Origin: Fischerella sp. PCC 9605
GTDB taxonomy: Bacteria > Cyanobacteriota > Cyanobacteriia > Cyanobacteriales > Nostocaceae
Reading direction: 5' to 3'
Assembly (NCBI RefSeq): GCF_000517105.1
Contig: NZ_KI912148.1
Coordinates: 173,543-237,542 of the forward strand
DNA length: 64,000 bases
Positions 28,448-38,035 of this stretch are shown in pieces. The translations under genes were made by a program, and so were the position numbers. Numbering within the stretch: position 1 is the stretch's first letter; each line of letters opens with the position of its first letter. The notes under the pieces are model-generated. The model was not told the DNA's origin. It worked only from the letters and a program-made list of their open reading frames with translations, and did no database searches.

Positions 28448-29083
28448 TTATTTAGTCCCAAATAACCTATCCCCAGCATCTCCTAATCCGGGAATAATGT
28501 AGCCGTGTTCATCCAGCTTTTCATCAATAGCCGCTGTATAGATAGGTATATCAGGGTGTACCTCGGTGAAATGCTCAATTCCTTCTGGCGCAGCAAGTAA
28601 ACAAACAAACTTAATCGACAGGGGATTAGTTGATTTCAGTCTTTCCACCGCTGCAACAGCAGAGTTGCCAGTTGCCAGCATCGGATCGACCACTAGCACA
28701 TCGCGTTTGTCTATGTCATGAGGAACTTTGAAATAGTACTCCACTGGAATCAGAGTTTTGGGATCGCGATACAAACCAATGTGTCCTACCCTTGCTGATG
28801 GTATCAACTCCAGCATCCCATCCAAAATTCCCTGTCCTGCCCGTTGAATGGAAATAATTACCAGCTTTTTGTCCGGTGCAAGGACAGGGGCGTTCATCGA
28901 AGCCAGTGGTGTTTTAATTGCTTCACTTTTCAGTGGCAAATCTCGTGTTACCTCATACGCCAACAACATACTAATTTCTTTGAGGAGAACACGAAATTTT
29001 GCCGTGCTGGTTTCAGCCTTACGCATTAGCGTCAGTTTGTGCTGAATTAATGGATGCTTAATTAGTATTATTTGATTTCCCAT
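28448..29083 (-). CDS. upp: Uracil phosphoribosyltransferase
   Basis: 211 residues, usual length. PRPP-binding motif [14 protein letters not shown] and the uracil-binding C-terminus [17 protein letters not shown] are intact. Converts uracil plus PRPP to UMP. Its position downstream of urc1 and urc4 on the same strand is telling, because UMP formation by uracil phosphoribosyltransferase is the entry step of the URC uracil catabolic route. A 150-base repeat-filled gap separates it from urc4, so it might have its own promoter and serve salvage as well. Confidence 0.96.
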   Translation of the reverse strand: MGNQIILIKHPLIQHKLTLMRKAETSTAKFRVLLKEISMLLAYEVTRDLPLKSEAIKTPLASMNAPVLAPDKKLVIISIQRAGQGILDGMLELIPSARVGHIGLYRDPKTLIPVEYYFKVPHDIDKRDVLVVDPMLATGNSAVAAVERLKSTNPLSIKFVCLLAAPEGIEHFTEVHPDIPIYTAAIDEKLDEHGYIIPGLGDAGDRLFGTK

Positions 29084-29233
29084 ATTAGTTATTTAGTCAT
29101 TGGTCATTGGTCATTAGTCATTAAGTTGGTGGTTAGTAGTTATTGATCATTGGCAATTAGTCATTAGCTTTTGACAAAGGACAAATGACAAAGGATAAAT
29201 GACAAAGGACAAATGACAAATGACTAGTGACAG
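29084..29233. repeat. Short tandem repeats between urc4 and upp
   Basis: TTAGTCATTGGTCATTGGTCA and ACAAAGGACAAATGACAAAGG units, the same classes as at other gene borders. Confidence 0.7.
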
Positions 29234-30487
29234 CTAAAATACTGTGCCATCGCTTTCTATCTGGATGGGGGGGATACCACCTGTTCGGAGTTGGGCAGCT
29301 ATTTTTCGTCCAGCTGTCCAGGTTCCCCCTTGCAAGATTTTCACAAGTGGTAGTTCTTCGGCACTCTTACCCAATTTTTCTCGCACTGTAGTGGCGATTT
29401 TATCCAAGAGGATCGTGGTTAAGGCACGCCATTCAACTATAACTTCAGATGCTACTGATTGAGGTTGGGAAAAAATATCTGGATGTTTAGCACTGATAAG
29501 ACCTAAGTCTAAGCATAATCCCCCATTACGATATTCTGGTAATCCGGTCAGGACATCTAAACCAGTGATTTCTATACCGAGTTCTTGGAGAGGTTCGAGG
29601 AGGGAGTAGGTAAGCCATTGAGATAGTTTGTGAAATGGCACCAAACCATCATCAGCAACGGCTGGATGAAACCAAACATCTCCCAGGTTCACCCCAGCAA
29701 CTTCTAAGCGTCCAGGCCAAATATCACTTAGTCCTTCTAAAACTGCACTTAATACGGTTTCGGCTGCTAGCTGGTTGTTTTTTACCTGTGCCAATAAGTA
29801 ATTTACCAAGTTGCCCGAACGGGGATTTTGTTCTCCAAACATCTGCGGTGAAGCGAGTAAGACTTGACCTAACCTTTGCAATAATTTCAACCGCCCTGCA
29901 ATTCCCACCAAGGGATTTTCTGCATTTGCACCAAACCCATCTGCTAGTTTCTGTTCTGTTAATTGTTGTAATTTTTGAGCATCTACTTGTAATGGTTGAT
30001 GAGGTTCGCTTGCAAAAGACCCTTGACAAAACATCTGGAAACTTGCTATTGCTAAACCTTCGGAACGTTTAAAACTCATTTGAGTTTCTTGCTCATAGTA
30101 ATGCCAGCGATCGCCAGCACCAGCATCTAACAAAACACTGACGATCGCTAAATCAAATTTGGCAGCAGCTTTTTGAGTTGGCGTCAGTCCTGCTAACTTT
30201 TCATCCAACTTAAAAAGACGCGGTACACCCCCCGCTTCAAAATGCCGCCAACGACTGTGAAAGGGAATTTGCAAATCTGGGTATTGCTCCCGCATCACCT
30301 CAATTACATAGTCTGCCACCCGTTCCAACTGACTCAAATCGCAAGCAAAATGATGCGACTGACCTGCAACTGCCATTGTAAATAGTTGTCCACAACGCTC
30401 CCGAATGGCAATAGGCGATCGCAAATAAGCAACCACCTCCCTTTCTTCCCTTGGCATTCTTGGCGTCTTGGCGGTTTCCATTTCCAT
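29234..30487 (-). CDS. urc4: URC4/Urg3 family protein (DUF1688), uracil catabolism
   Basis: About 417 residues from the ATG at 30487, chosen since GGGGAGGA lies just upstream and the extra 36 residues of the longer frame translate repeat DNA. The sequence SRWRHFEAGG, KFDLAIVSVLLDAGAGDRW, QMSFKRSEGLAIASFQMF and EWRALTTILLDKI is characteristic of the URC4/Urg3 (DUF1688) family, needed for growth on uracil as nitrogen source in the yeast Lachancea kluyveri. It acts after UMP formation together with URC1; the exact reaction is still not settled as far as I know. Adjacent to urc1 and upp in one orientation. Confidence 0.88.
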   Translation of the reverse strand: MEMETAKTPRMPREEREVVAYLRSPIAIRERCGQLFTMAVAGQSHHFACDLSQLERVADYVIEVMREQYPDLQIPFHSRWRHFEAGGVPRLFKLDEKLAGLTPTQKAAAKFDLAIVSVLLDAGAGDRWHYYEQETQMSFKRSEGLAIASFQMFCQGSFASEPHQPLQVDAQKLQQLTEQKLADGFGANAENPLVGIAGRLKLLQRLGQVLLASPQMFGEQNPRSGNLVNYLLAQVKNNQLAAETVLSAVLEGLSDIWPGRLEVAGVNLGDVWFHPAVADDGLVPFHKLSQWLTYSLLEPLQELGIEITGLDVLTGLPEYRNGGLCLDLGLISAKHPDIFSQPQSVASEVIVEWRALTTILLDKIATTVREKLGKSAEELPLVKILQGGTWTAGRKIAAQLRTGGIPPIQIESDGTVF

Positions 30488-30618
30488 ATCTTCACTATTC
30501 CTCCCCCGATACACCCCAAATTTGGAGACTGGGTAATGGGTAATGGGTACTAGGGACTGGGGACTAGGTAGGAGATGAGAAGAATTTTCTCCCAATCACC
30601 AATCACCAATCACCATTT

Positions 30619-31878
30619 TCAATCTGTCAAAGACCGTCCCTTCACCTCTGCCAAACTATCAGAATCTAATACCTCTCCTGTGGTATAATAACCAGCTGCT
30701 TTTTTAGCTTCAATTTCTACACGTGCATCTTGAGGAATTAAGTCCTCTGGAATTGGTATCCGTTCCACAATTTCAATTCCTGCTTGGGTAATAGCCTCGT
30801 ACTTCATATTACTCATCGATACCATCCGGTCGATGCGGGTAATACCCAACCAATGCAAAACATCTGGCATTAATTCTTGGAAGCGCATATCCTGGACGCC
30901 CGCCACACATTCGGTGCGAGCAAAGTAGGCATCAGCGCGATCGCCTCCTTCTTGACGTTTGCGGGCATTGTAAACCAGGAATTTCGTTACCTCTCCTAAA
31001 GCCCGTCCCTCCTTACGGCAGTAGACAATAATACCAGCACCACCTTCTTGTGCTGTTTGCACGCAAACTTCAACACCATGTACCAGATAAGGGCGGCAGG
31101 TGCAAATATCCGACCCGAATACATCGGAACCGTTGCATTCATCATGTACCCGCACTGCTAGGGGTTTATTAGGGTCGCCAATTGCTACCATATCCCCGAC
31201 GATATACACCGTCACGCCCCCAATTGGCGGCAAAAACACCTCCAGATCGGAACGCGTTACCAGTTCTGGAAACATGCCTCCGGTTTGTTCAAATAAAGCG
31301 CGGCGTAACTCCCCTTCTGTGATTTGAAAGCGTTTAGCAATCCCTGGTAAATACCAAACAGGCTCAATGGCAGCTTTGGTGACGACTAAATCGCCACCTG
31401 GTTTCATAATCTTGCCATCAATCGCTAAACGTCCTTTTGCCACCGCCTCTAGCAGTTCAGGCATATTGATGTGGGCCTTAGTAATGGCGATGGTAGGACG
31501 AATATCATACCCCTGTTCGTAGTAGGGTGCAAAAACCTCGCCAACAATCGCCCCAAAGGGGTCAAGGGAAACTATTTTATCTGGATCAAACCAACTCGGA
31601 TGCGGCCCGATATGCTCGACTGGAGAGGTATTGGTGAGATCCGCCCTGTGATCTGACTGTAATACGCCCCTTGCCACAGCTAAGGCACGATAAACCGCAT
31701 AACTGCCAGAGTGAGTACCGATCGCATTACGGTGTGCTTGCTTTGTCAACGTGGCAATCACGGGGCCCCGTTCCATCGGATCGCTTGCTCCCCACTTGAT
31801 GGGAATGGGTTTGGGACCAAAGCGACTGGGATGAGAAGTGAGAACTATATGCCCGGAAACACTGTTTTGCTTTGGCAT
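30619..31878 (-). CDS. urc1: GTP cyclohydrolase II-like protein URC1, uracil catabolism
   Basis: About 419 residues (ATG 31878; GTG at 31884 adds two). The C-terminal part is a GTP cyclohydrolase II domain: zinc ligands C in HDECNGSDVFGSDICTC (C-x10-C-x-C), followed by RKEGRALGEVTKFLVYN. The N-terminal 190 residues (VLTSHPSRFGPKPIPIKWG, VEHIGPHPSWFDPDKIVSLD) are the extension found in URC1/Urg1 proteins, not the RibB domain of riboflavin enzymes. With urc4 and upp downstream, it fits the URC pathway in which a cyclohydrolase-like enzyme opens the UMP base. Could be misannotated as RibA. Confidence 0.88.
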   Translation of the reverse strand: MPKQNSVSGHIVLTSHPSRFGPKPIPIKWGASDPMERGPVIATLTKQAHRNAIGTHSGSYAVYRALAVARGVLQSDHRADLTNTSPVEHIGPHPSWFDPDKIVSLDPFGAIVGEVFAPYYEQGYDIRPTIAITKAHINMPELLEAVAKGRLAIDGKIMKPGGDLVVTKAAIEPVWYLPGIAKRFQITEGELRRALFEQTGGMFPELVTRSDLEVFLPPIGGVTVYIVGDMVAIGDPNKPLAVRVHDECNGSDVFGSDICTCRPYLVHGVEVCVQTAQEGGAGIIVYCRKEGRALGEVTKFLVYNARKRQEGGDRADAYFARTECVAGVQDMRFQELMPDVLHWLGITRIDRMVSMSNMKYEAITQAGIEIVERIPIPEDLIPQDARVEIEAKKAAGYYTTGEVLDSDSLAEVKGRSLTD

Positions 31879-32245
31879 AGCCACCTGTTTTTTTTGGGAT
31901 ATTTCCTATTAGTCAACAGTCAGCAGTCAATCGTCAATAGTTAATCGTCAATGGTTAACGGTCAACAAGCTTTGGATTTTTGACGATCAACTAAGCACTA
32001 ATGTGCAGGCAAAGCATTTGGGCGAGAATTTATTGGTTTTGGAAAGTATTACTTACCAAATGCTACTCTGCACCGTACCGCGTAGCCCTTCTCGTAGAGT
32101 AGCCCTTCGGGTTCACCAGTCGCTCATGGGGGGAACCCCCTTTCTGCGCGCTGGTTCACCGCTGCGCGTCTACGCTCCTACCCGCATTAATCGTATTCCA
32201 GACTACAACAAATAACACATTTATTGCTTAACTTGCAATTTAAAG
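31879..32245. other. Spacer with short repeats and a GC-rich dispersed repeat
   Basis: GTCAACAGTCAGCAGTCAATC-type units occupy 31913-31965 and a GC-rich structured repeat lies at 32080-32175. The urc1 promoter must lie at the left side. Confidence 0.5.
32080..32175. repeat. GC-rich dispersed repeat, copy 1
   Basis: Includes GTAGCCCTTCTCGTAGAGTAGC, CGCTCATGGGGGG and CACCGCTGCGCGTCTACG (written as separate pieces). The complementary orientation occurs at 51566-51695. Confidence 0.65.
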
Positions 32246-32806
32246 GTGAATTTTAAAAGCTCAGTTAAGAAGTTTCTTCTGAGAACATTTTGTGCGAAAT
32301 TTGATCCTAAAGATAGTTTCAATAGCGTCGGATTCATGGATTCTTTATTTGTCAATTCCTTACTTAAAGACTTGAAAAATCCCGATGAAACAGTTCGCGA
32401 ACAGGCGACAAAAAAACTTTGGCGCATCTGGTATCAGCAAAAAGGTATTTACGGGCTGGAAATGATTGAACGCAGCCAAAAGTTAATGGATTCAGGTCAA
32501 ATTGCCAAGGCAGAAACAGTACTAACCGAGTTAGTTAACGAACAACCAGATTTTGCCGAAGCTTGGAACCGTCGTGCTTTTCTTTACTACTCCACTGGCA
32601 AATATGAAAAATCTATAGCTGATTGCCTGATGGCTATTCAGATTAATCCAGTCCATTTTGGCGCACTTCATGGTATAGGCTTGTCTTACGCGGCAGTAGG
32701 AGAATATGCTAAAGCGATCGCTGCTTTTCGTCGCGCCCTACAAATTCAACCCTATTCCCTCTTAAATCAAAAATTGATTCTCGAATGCACGTTTCGATTG
32801 AGTTAA
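32246..32806 (+). CDS. TPR-repeat protein
   Basis: 186 residues from GTG 32246; an internal ATG at 32336 (MDSLFVNSLLKDLKNPDETV) gives 156 residues and may be the real start, since the family often begins there. At least three tetratricopeptide units are visible: GQIAKAETVLTELVNEQPDF, AEAWNRRAFLYYSTGKYEKS and GLSYAAVGEYAKAIAAFRRA. TPRs mediate protein binding; partner unknown. Soluble. Typical small cyanobacterial TPR protein. Confidence 0.8.
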   Translation: MNFKSSVKKFLLRTFCAKFDPKDSFNSVGFMDSLFVNSLLKDLKNPDETVREQATKKLWRIWYQQKGIYGLEMIERSQKLMDSGQIAKAETVLTELVNEQPDFAEAWNRRAFLYYSTGKYEKSIADCLMAIQINPVHFGALHGIGLSYAAVGEYAKAIAAFRRALQIQPYSLLNQKLILECTFRLS

Positions 32807-33281
32807 AAAACACAGAAATCAAGATAGTCTTTTGTATTAGATATAACAAAAGATTGTAAAAAATCTTCTTAGTCTCAATTGATTTCAATTGCTACCAGTA
32901 TGCTTCACTAGTTATTGGCACTCACACTTTCTCTGCTTGTATAAATAGCAGATGAAAGCAACAGTAACCTAGCACGCTGGCTCAAGTTACTTTTGGTACA
33001 AACTTGATAGAACATGGGAGATTGCTCAAAAAAGTTTAGATCACACTTTTACAATTGTGGATTTAATAACCTGCTACTTTTTTCGGGTATGTTAGCAACT
33101 AATTAACACACTCTGTAACCCTGTAGAGACGTGCTATGCCTGGTACGTCTCTATATTGCGTATGTCTTACTAGGTAGTACATAATCCTTTGGTGCAGAAT
33201 TTAGCAGTGCAACCTCTTGGCAATATTTCAAGTCATGATTGATGATTTGTTGAAGCCGATGTGAAATTTTGTACCCACTCA
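32807..33281. other. Spacer without gene
   Basis: About 475 bases; includes a GTAGAGACGT...ACGTCTCTA palindrome at 33123-33153. Otherwise nothing recognisable. Confidence 0.4.
33123..33153. repeat. Palindromic GTAGAGACGT repeat
   Basis: GTAGAGACGT, 12-base loop, ACGTCTCTA. Relative of 14352-14381 and 45791-45818. Confidence 0.7.
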
Positions 33282-34547
33282 ATGATGAAAAAGTTTGTAA
33301 AAATGTCTAAGCGGCTGTTCTTGTGGAACGCTCGTCAAAGTAGCAACCGAAACCTGACTTTATTTACTGTATTGGCTATCCTCTCAGTAGTAGCCACAGT
33401 GATGCTATCTTTTCCCTTACAGGCTCAAAATCTTCCTCTTCCTCCCCGTCCGCAAATATCAGAGTTACGGGGGGTATGGTTAACCAATATCGATAGCAAT
33501 GTACTATTTGAAAGCGATCGCCTCAAGAGTGCCTTGCAAAACCTGAAACAGCTAAATTTTAACGTTGTCTATCCTGCCGTGTGGAATTGGGGCTGGACGC
33601 TGTATCCCAGCAAAGTAGCCCAAAGAACGATTGGGCGATCGCTCGATCCCACACCTGGATTGCAAGGGCGAGATATGCTTAAAGAAGTTGTCAGCGTGGG
33701 ACATCAACAAGGCTTAACAGTCATTCCCTGGTTTGAATTTGGCTTTATGGCTCCCGCTGACTCCCAACTGGCAAAACGTCGCCCGCAATGGCTGACTAGT
33801 CGCCGCGACGGTAGCAAAATTTGGAAAGAAGGCATTCATGATAGAGTTTGGTTAAATCCCTTTCGCCCAGAGGTGCAAAAATTCATCCAAGATTTAATCG
33901 TAGAAATAGTCAGAAACTACGACATCGATGGCATTCAATTTGACGATCATTTCGGTTTACCATCGGAATTAGGATACGATGCCTATACAGTTGCGCTGTA
34001 CAAAAAAGAACACAGAGGCAAAGCTCCTCCTGCCAACTCTAAAGATCCAGAATGGGTGCAGTGGAGAGCAAATAAAATTACCGACTATATGAAGCGGGTA
34101 TTCAAAGCTATTAAAGCGACGAAAAAGAACTGCATCGTCTCCGTAGCACCCAATCCCCAACGCTTTTCCTACGAATTCTTTCTAGCAGACTGGCAAAAAT
34201 GGGAGAGAATGGGACTTGTTGAAGACTTAGTTGTGCAAGTATATCGGGACGATCCCAACGTCTTTAAGAACGAATTAGAGCGTCCAGAAGTACAAGCCGC
34301 CCAAAGTCACATACCTGTGAGTATTGGCATTATGACGGGGTTAAAACGCAAACACGTACCCATGACTCAGATTGCCCAACAAGTGCAACAAGTGCGCAAT
34401 CGCAAGTTTGCTGGAGTTTCTTTCTTTTTCTATGAAAGTTTGTGGAATATGACCAAAGAACCCCCACAACAACGCCAGATTGGTTTTAAGAACCTCTTTC
34501 CCACAACAACTGCTTATCCAAATCTGTTGGCGGGGTGGAAGCCCTAA
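33282..34547 (+). CDS. Family-10 glycosyl-hydrolase-like (GHL10) exported protein
   Basis: About 421 residues; several starts are possible (GTG 33261, ATG 33282, 33285 or 33303). A hydrophobic export signal (LFTVLAILSVVATVMLSF) ends at LQAQ. The mature part begins ELRGVWLTNIDSNVL and continues LNFNVVYPAVWNWGWTLYP, VIPWFEFGFM, YDIDGIQFDDHF and VSVAPNP, the TIM-barrel pattern of the GHL10/DUF187 family. The Asp-rich DGIQFDDH at the end of a strand is the likely active site. Family members act on cell-wall or extracellular polysaccharides; substrate not established. Single gene. Confidence 0.86.
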   Translation: MMKKFVKMSKRLFLWNARQSSNRNLTLFTVLAILSVVATVMLSFPLQAQNLPLPPRPQISELRGVWLTNIDSNVLFESDRLKSALQNLKQLNFNVVYPAVWNWGWTLYPSKVAQRTIGRSLDPTPGLQGRDMLKEVVSVGHQQGLTVIPWFEFGFMAPADSQLAKRRPQWLTSRRDGSKIWKEGIHDRVWLNPFRPEVQKFIQDLIVEIVRNYDIDGIQFDDHFGLPSELGYDAYTVALYKKEHRGKAPPANSKDPEWVQWRANKITDYMKRVFKAIKATKKNCIVSVAPNPQRFSYEFFLADWQKWERMGLVEDLVVQVYRDDPNVFKNELERPEVQAAQSHIPVSIGIMTGLKRKHVPMTQIAQQVQQVRNRKFAGVSFFFYESLWNMTKEPPQQRQIGFKNLFPTTTAYPNLLAGWKP

Positions 34548-34678
34548 TTTAGTTAGTGGATAGTCGATAGTGGTTAGTGGTTAGTGGATAGTCGATAGTG
34601 GTAAACAACTAACTACTAACTACCAACTACCAACTACCAACTACTAACTACTAACTACTAACTACTAACTACTAACCA
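34548..34678. repeat. Inverted cluster of TAGTGGTTAGTGG and ACTACTAACTACC units
   Basis: GTTAGTGGATAGTCGATAGT units on the left and complementary ACTACCAACTACCAACTAC-like units on the right could fold into a long hairpin between convergent genes. Confidence 0.7.
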
Positions 34679-36172
34679 CTACCCAATTCCCAAACGTCCA
34701 GCTAAACCAGGAGTTAAGGGTAGGAGAGTGGCAACCATTAAAAATAAAGCCAGAAGTCCCAAAGCAGCGCGTGCATCGTCTGGTTCGCTGATTTCATTCA
34801 AGCTGGGGCGTTCTAAGTCACGTTGCAAAAACAGAATGACAATCGCCCAGTACATTGCTAAAGGATTGGCAAGAGCCACTAACCCCAGCAAAATCAGGGT
34901 TGCAAAAGTCGTCCGCCCGGCGGTTTTACGTCCATAAATCGCTTGGACAATCCGACCACCATCGAGTTGTCCTGCGGGCATCAAGTTCAAAGCTGTGATT
35001 ACTAACCCCAACCAACCAATCACTACCAATGGATGCACGTCTACTAAAGGCGATTGCAAAGCTGAACCAAGGACAACGCGCGCCAAACTACCCACCAATA
35101 TTGAGCCTTGGAAAAACTGATTGGGTAACTGAAACATGCTGCCTTGGTGAGAAAGCAGTAACCCAGTTACCAACATTAACAAAGATACAATCCCCCCAGC
35201 CGCTGGCCCTGCCAAAGCTATATCAAATAATACCTTGCGGTTGGGCAATAAAGATTCAAAACGGGTAATGGCGCCAAAAGAGCCAATTTGTACTGCTGGG
35301 AGAAAGTAAGGCCAGCTGAGGCGGACTTGGTGACGACGGGCAAGTAACCAGTGACCGATTTCGTGAGCCAGTAAAATCACCAAGATCCCAGCACCGATGG
35401 GCAAAGTTTCTCCGATCCGCCCGACATTGGCAAACAAATCAAAATTTTGCAGTATACCCGCAGCTTCCAGACTCGTAGCTATAGTCGCCACCAGCAGAAT
35501 ACCCGCAAACACTTTTTGGGATAATGTCATCGGACGCGGGTCGTTGCGGCTGGGAAGGACAATTACCACAGGTTTGTTATCGGTATTTTCCACTAAATAT
35601 AGGCGATATTTATCGCCTAGATTTTCCTGCAAGTTCGCAGTTAGGCGGTTGTGTACTACCTCTGCATCTCCCCGCAAATTACCTTTAAATATGGCTCCTT
35701 CCTGGTAAGGAATCGTTTCTGTAGCAAAAAACGTATCAATACCGAAAATACTTTTAATAGCATTCAAATCCTGTTCAGGAATCGGCACAGTCTCCAGTTT
35801 AAGCTGTGCAGGTTCTGCTGGCTGTGTTCCCTCTTTTGTAGAAGTGGCTTCTTGTTCGGCTAGCTTTTCCGTTGCCCGCTGTCTAAGAATCACATCTTGC
35901 CCAGCTGCTCGCAATTGTCTGCCCAAATAAATATACACTCCTGCCGAAACAACCAACAAAAAGAGGATGCCCACAATATTGATGTAAATCCCGGCTGCAA
36001 ATAAGCCAAAAAACAGCAGCCAAGGAGCCATCAACACTACTGACTGTAACCAGGCAAAGATTCCCAGCTTTCCATAAGGTCTGGCACGATAAAAGCCCCA
36101 GCCCAAAATTCCGAAGGCGACCAAAAGAACTGTCGCAATGAGAGGAGTTTCTGATGCAGTAAACATTTCCAA
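34679..36172 (-). CDS. Site-2 protease-like membrane metalloprotease
   Basis: 497 residues. Zinc site HExxH in LLAHEIGHWLLARR and the third ligand region NLMPAGQLDGGRIV identify an S2P/M50 intramembrane protease. Eight or so hydrophobic segments; the first pair (about 10-28 and 45-85) is followed by a soluble 130-residue domain with IFGIDTFFATETIPYQEGAI, the pattern shared with plant EGY1-type thylakoid proteases. It likely cleaves membrane-bound regulators or processes photosynthetic membrane proteins; target unknown. Monocistronic. Confidence 0.9.
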   Translation of the reverse strand: MEMFTASETPLIATVLLVAFGILGWGFYRARPYGKLGIFAWLQSVVLMAPWLLFFGLFAAGIYINIVGILFLLVVSAGVYIYLGRQLRAAGQDVILRQRATEKLAEQEATSTKEGTQPAEPAQLKLETVPIPEQDLNAIKSIFGIDTFFATETIPYQEGAIFKGNLRGDAEVVHNRLTANLQENLGDKYRLYLVENTDNKPVVIVLPSRNDPRPMTLSQKVFAGILLVATIATSLEAAGILQNFDLFANVGRIGETLPIGAGILVILLAHEIGHWLLARRHQVRLSWPYFLPAVQIGSFGAITRFESLLPNRKVLFDIALAGPAAGGIVSLLMLVTGLLLSHQGSMFQLPNQFFQGSILVGSLARVVLGSALQSPLVDVHPLVVIGWLGLVITALNLMPAGQLDGGRIVQAIYGRKTAGRTTFATLILLGLVALANPLAMYWAIVILFLQRDLERPSLNEISEPDDARAALGLLALFLMVATLLPLTPGLAGRLGIG

Positions 36173-36516
36173 ACCCTTCGCTTTGTAAAATCAAGCCTGA
36201 ATTAGTCAGGTGTTCACAGATATTAATTAATTTATAACGATGGCTGTATTCTGCCCAATATCTTAGGGTGAATGTGAGGAATGCGATCGCCTTTTTTCTA
36301 AATTTATGCTTTCGGTCACACGATTTTGGATTTTGGATTTTGGATTGACCCCACAGCCTATACTGGGGGCTTGAAGATTTTGGATGCGTGGATGCGTGGA
36401 TTGATTCCACGGATAAATCCGCACCTCTTGTACCATCAAGGAATTATTGGTCAAGGTTTGTTTGGAGAAAGTTAGATGGATAATAGTTGCAGTAGAAGTA
36501 ATGGAGATACTTCGAT
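36173..36516. other. Spacer carrying a common cyanobacterial repeat
   Basis: ATTTTGGATTTTGGATTTTG followed by GACCCCACAGCCTATACTGG and GATGCGTGGATGCGTGGATT, a widespread repeat block that often yields spurious reading frames on the reverse strand. Promoters for the S2P and HEAT genes must lie at its edges. Confidence 0.6.
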
Positions 36517-37311
36517 ATGGCTATGGCTACTTACCCATCTCCAGTAAATAAACTGCTCACCTACGGTGACTGTCGTAAATTTCAAGAGATACCAAATTAT
36601 ATTGAGGAACTGGGCTTCAGTTCAGAACACATTCCCGATCTCATCCGCATGGCAACCGACCAACAGTTGAATTCCTCAGATTTAGATGGTCTTGAAATTT
36701 GGGCACCTATTCATGCTTGGCGTGCGCTAGGTCAACTTCGTGCTGAAGCAGCAATTGAACCGCTAATCTCCCTATTTCATGAACTTGATGATGATTGGAG
36801 TAGTAGCGAGTTACCCGACATCTTTGGCAAAATCGGGCCTGCTGCTATTCCTGCACTCCAAGCCTATCTTGCAGATTCATCCCACGATTCCTATGACCGC
36901 GCCACTGCTGCCACCTCACTGACAAAAATTGCTGAAAATCATCCTGATACGCGCAACCAATGCATTGCTATTTTGACGCAACAACTGGAACTATTTGCAG
37001 ATAACGACATTGAGCTGAATGCTTTTTTGATAGGTGAATTAATTGATTTGAAAGCTGTCGAGTCTGCCTCTGTTATGGAGCGTGCATTTGCAGCAGAACG
37101 AGTTGTGCCTTTTATTGTTGGAGATTGGAATGAAGTACAGGTATCGCTTGGGCTAAAAGATCCTACGGAAGTGCCAGAACGCAAATTTTCCCTTGAAGAA
37201 AGGATAGACTACTTTGCCCTTAAACCTCAATCACAAAAGCCTCGGGGTTTCTCTACTACTTCCGATCAAAAGCAGAAAAAAAAGAACAAAAAAAACAAAA
37301 AGCGTAAGTAA
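36517..37311 (+). CDS. HEAT-like repeat protein (DUF1186-like)
   Basis: 264 residues. Alpha-helical repeats: APIHAWRALGQLRAEAAIEP, DDWSSSELPDIFGKIGPAAI, SYDRATAATSLTKIAENHPD. The start (YPSPVNKLLTYGDCR, then HIPDLIRMATDQQLN) resembles cyanobacterial proteins grouped with DUF1186 or PBS-lyase HEAT repeats. Ends in a strongly basic tail of Lys and Asn (QKKKNKKNKKRK) that may bind nucleic acid. Role unknown, probably a scaffold. Confidence 0.7.
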   Translation: MAMATYPSPVNKLLTYGDCRKFQEIPNYIEELGFSSEHIPDLIRMATDQQLNSSDLDGLEIWAPIHAWRALGQLRAEAAIEPLISLFHELDDDWSSSELPDIFGKIGPAAIPALQAYLADSSHDSYDRATAATSLTKIAENHPDTRNQCIAILTQQLELFADNDIELNAFLIGELIDLKAVESASVMERAFAAERVVPFIVGDWNEVQVSLGLKDPTEVPERKFSLEERIDYFALKPQSQKPRGFSTTSDQKQKKKNKKNKKRK

Positions 37312-38035
37312 TTTAATTTCAGTTAATGATCTTCAAAGGGTCGCTGTGCCGCAATCAGAGTGCAGTGAAAATAGCGCTATCCGAAACAATTGCCTTTCTT
37401 TCAAAAACAACAACACCCAAGCTTTTACTAGCTTAATTATTTCCTCTCCTTGGTGATTCTATACAGGGTTGTACTGAATTAAAATTGCACACTCGCAGTG
37501 CAATCAATTAATCATGCACTCGCAGCATTAATTAATAATCAGTTACATTGCCCCCTATTTCACAAATACATTGAGGAAATGTAAGCGTTAGGCTTGGGTG
37601 CTGCTGTCAGTTGACGAGACAGATTGTTGAACAGCGTTTTTTACCTCTTAACTAAACTGAACCTTTGAACTCAAGGCTGTTATATCTGCCAGGGAAGCTT
37701 TTAAAGCTTCAATTATTAAATTATCACTTCTCATCATCAGTGAGTTATTTTTGAAAAAAAACTTTACTTTTCAATACCCTACAAGCTTCTGAAACTGCGA
37801 TTTTGAAATAAAGGAATGAACCGAAAACTATTCTCGATCGCAACCCTTGGAAAAGTTTCTAGAGTTTCGTACCGGGAACTAGTCTAAATTCCAGCCCTAA
37901 GCGATCGCTCGATTAAATTAAGGCAGTATTACATTAGTTATTCGTGCCAAAGATCTCAATCCTGTTGAGAGCGATAATAGTAGTGGGGAGAATTTGTTTA
38001 AGAAGATAATAGAAAGCAATTCTCCTAGGAAAACA
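37312..38035. other. 724-base spacer with a short imperfect direct repeat
   Basis: At 37484-37541 ACTCGCAGTGCAATCAATTA and ACTCGCAGCATTAATTAATA form two imperfect copies of an ACTCGCAG...ATTAAT unit. A HIP1 octamer lies near 37901. No coding frame or known RNA found; promoter for the next gene expected at the right. Confidence 0.45.

Noticed and set aside
30619..31878. Bifunctional RibBA or RibA for riboflavin synthesis
   Set aside because: The N-terminal part lacks the RibB (DHBP synthase) motifs and the neighbours are urc4 and upp, so URC1 is the better call.
34548..34678. CRISPR-like array from regular ACTACTAACTACC units
   Set aside because: Units are 7-8 bases without unique spacers; this is a short tandem repeat, and no cas genes lie nearby.
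35883..36454. Reverse-strand reading frames containing HPRIQNLQAP and NPKSKIQN-type peptides
   Set aside because: They translate the widespread GGATTTTGGATTTTGG/GATGCGTGGATG repeat block and the N-terminal part of the S2P gene in another frame; no gene-like features.
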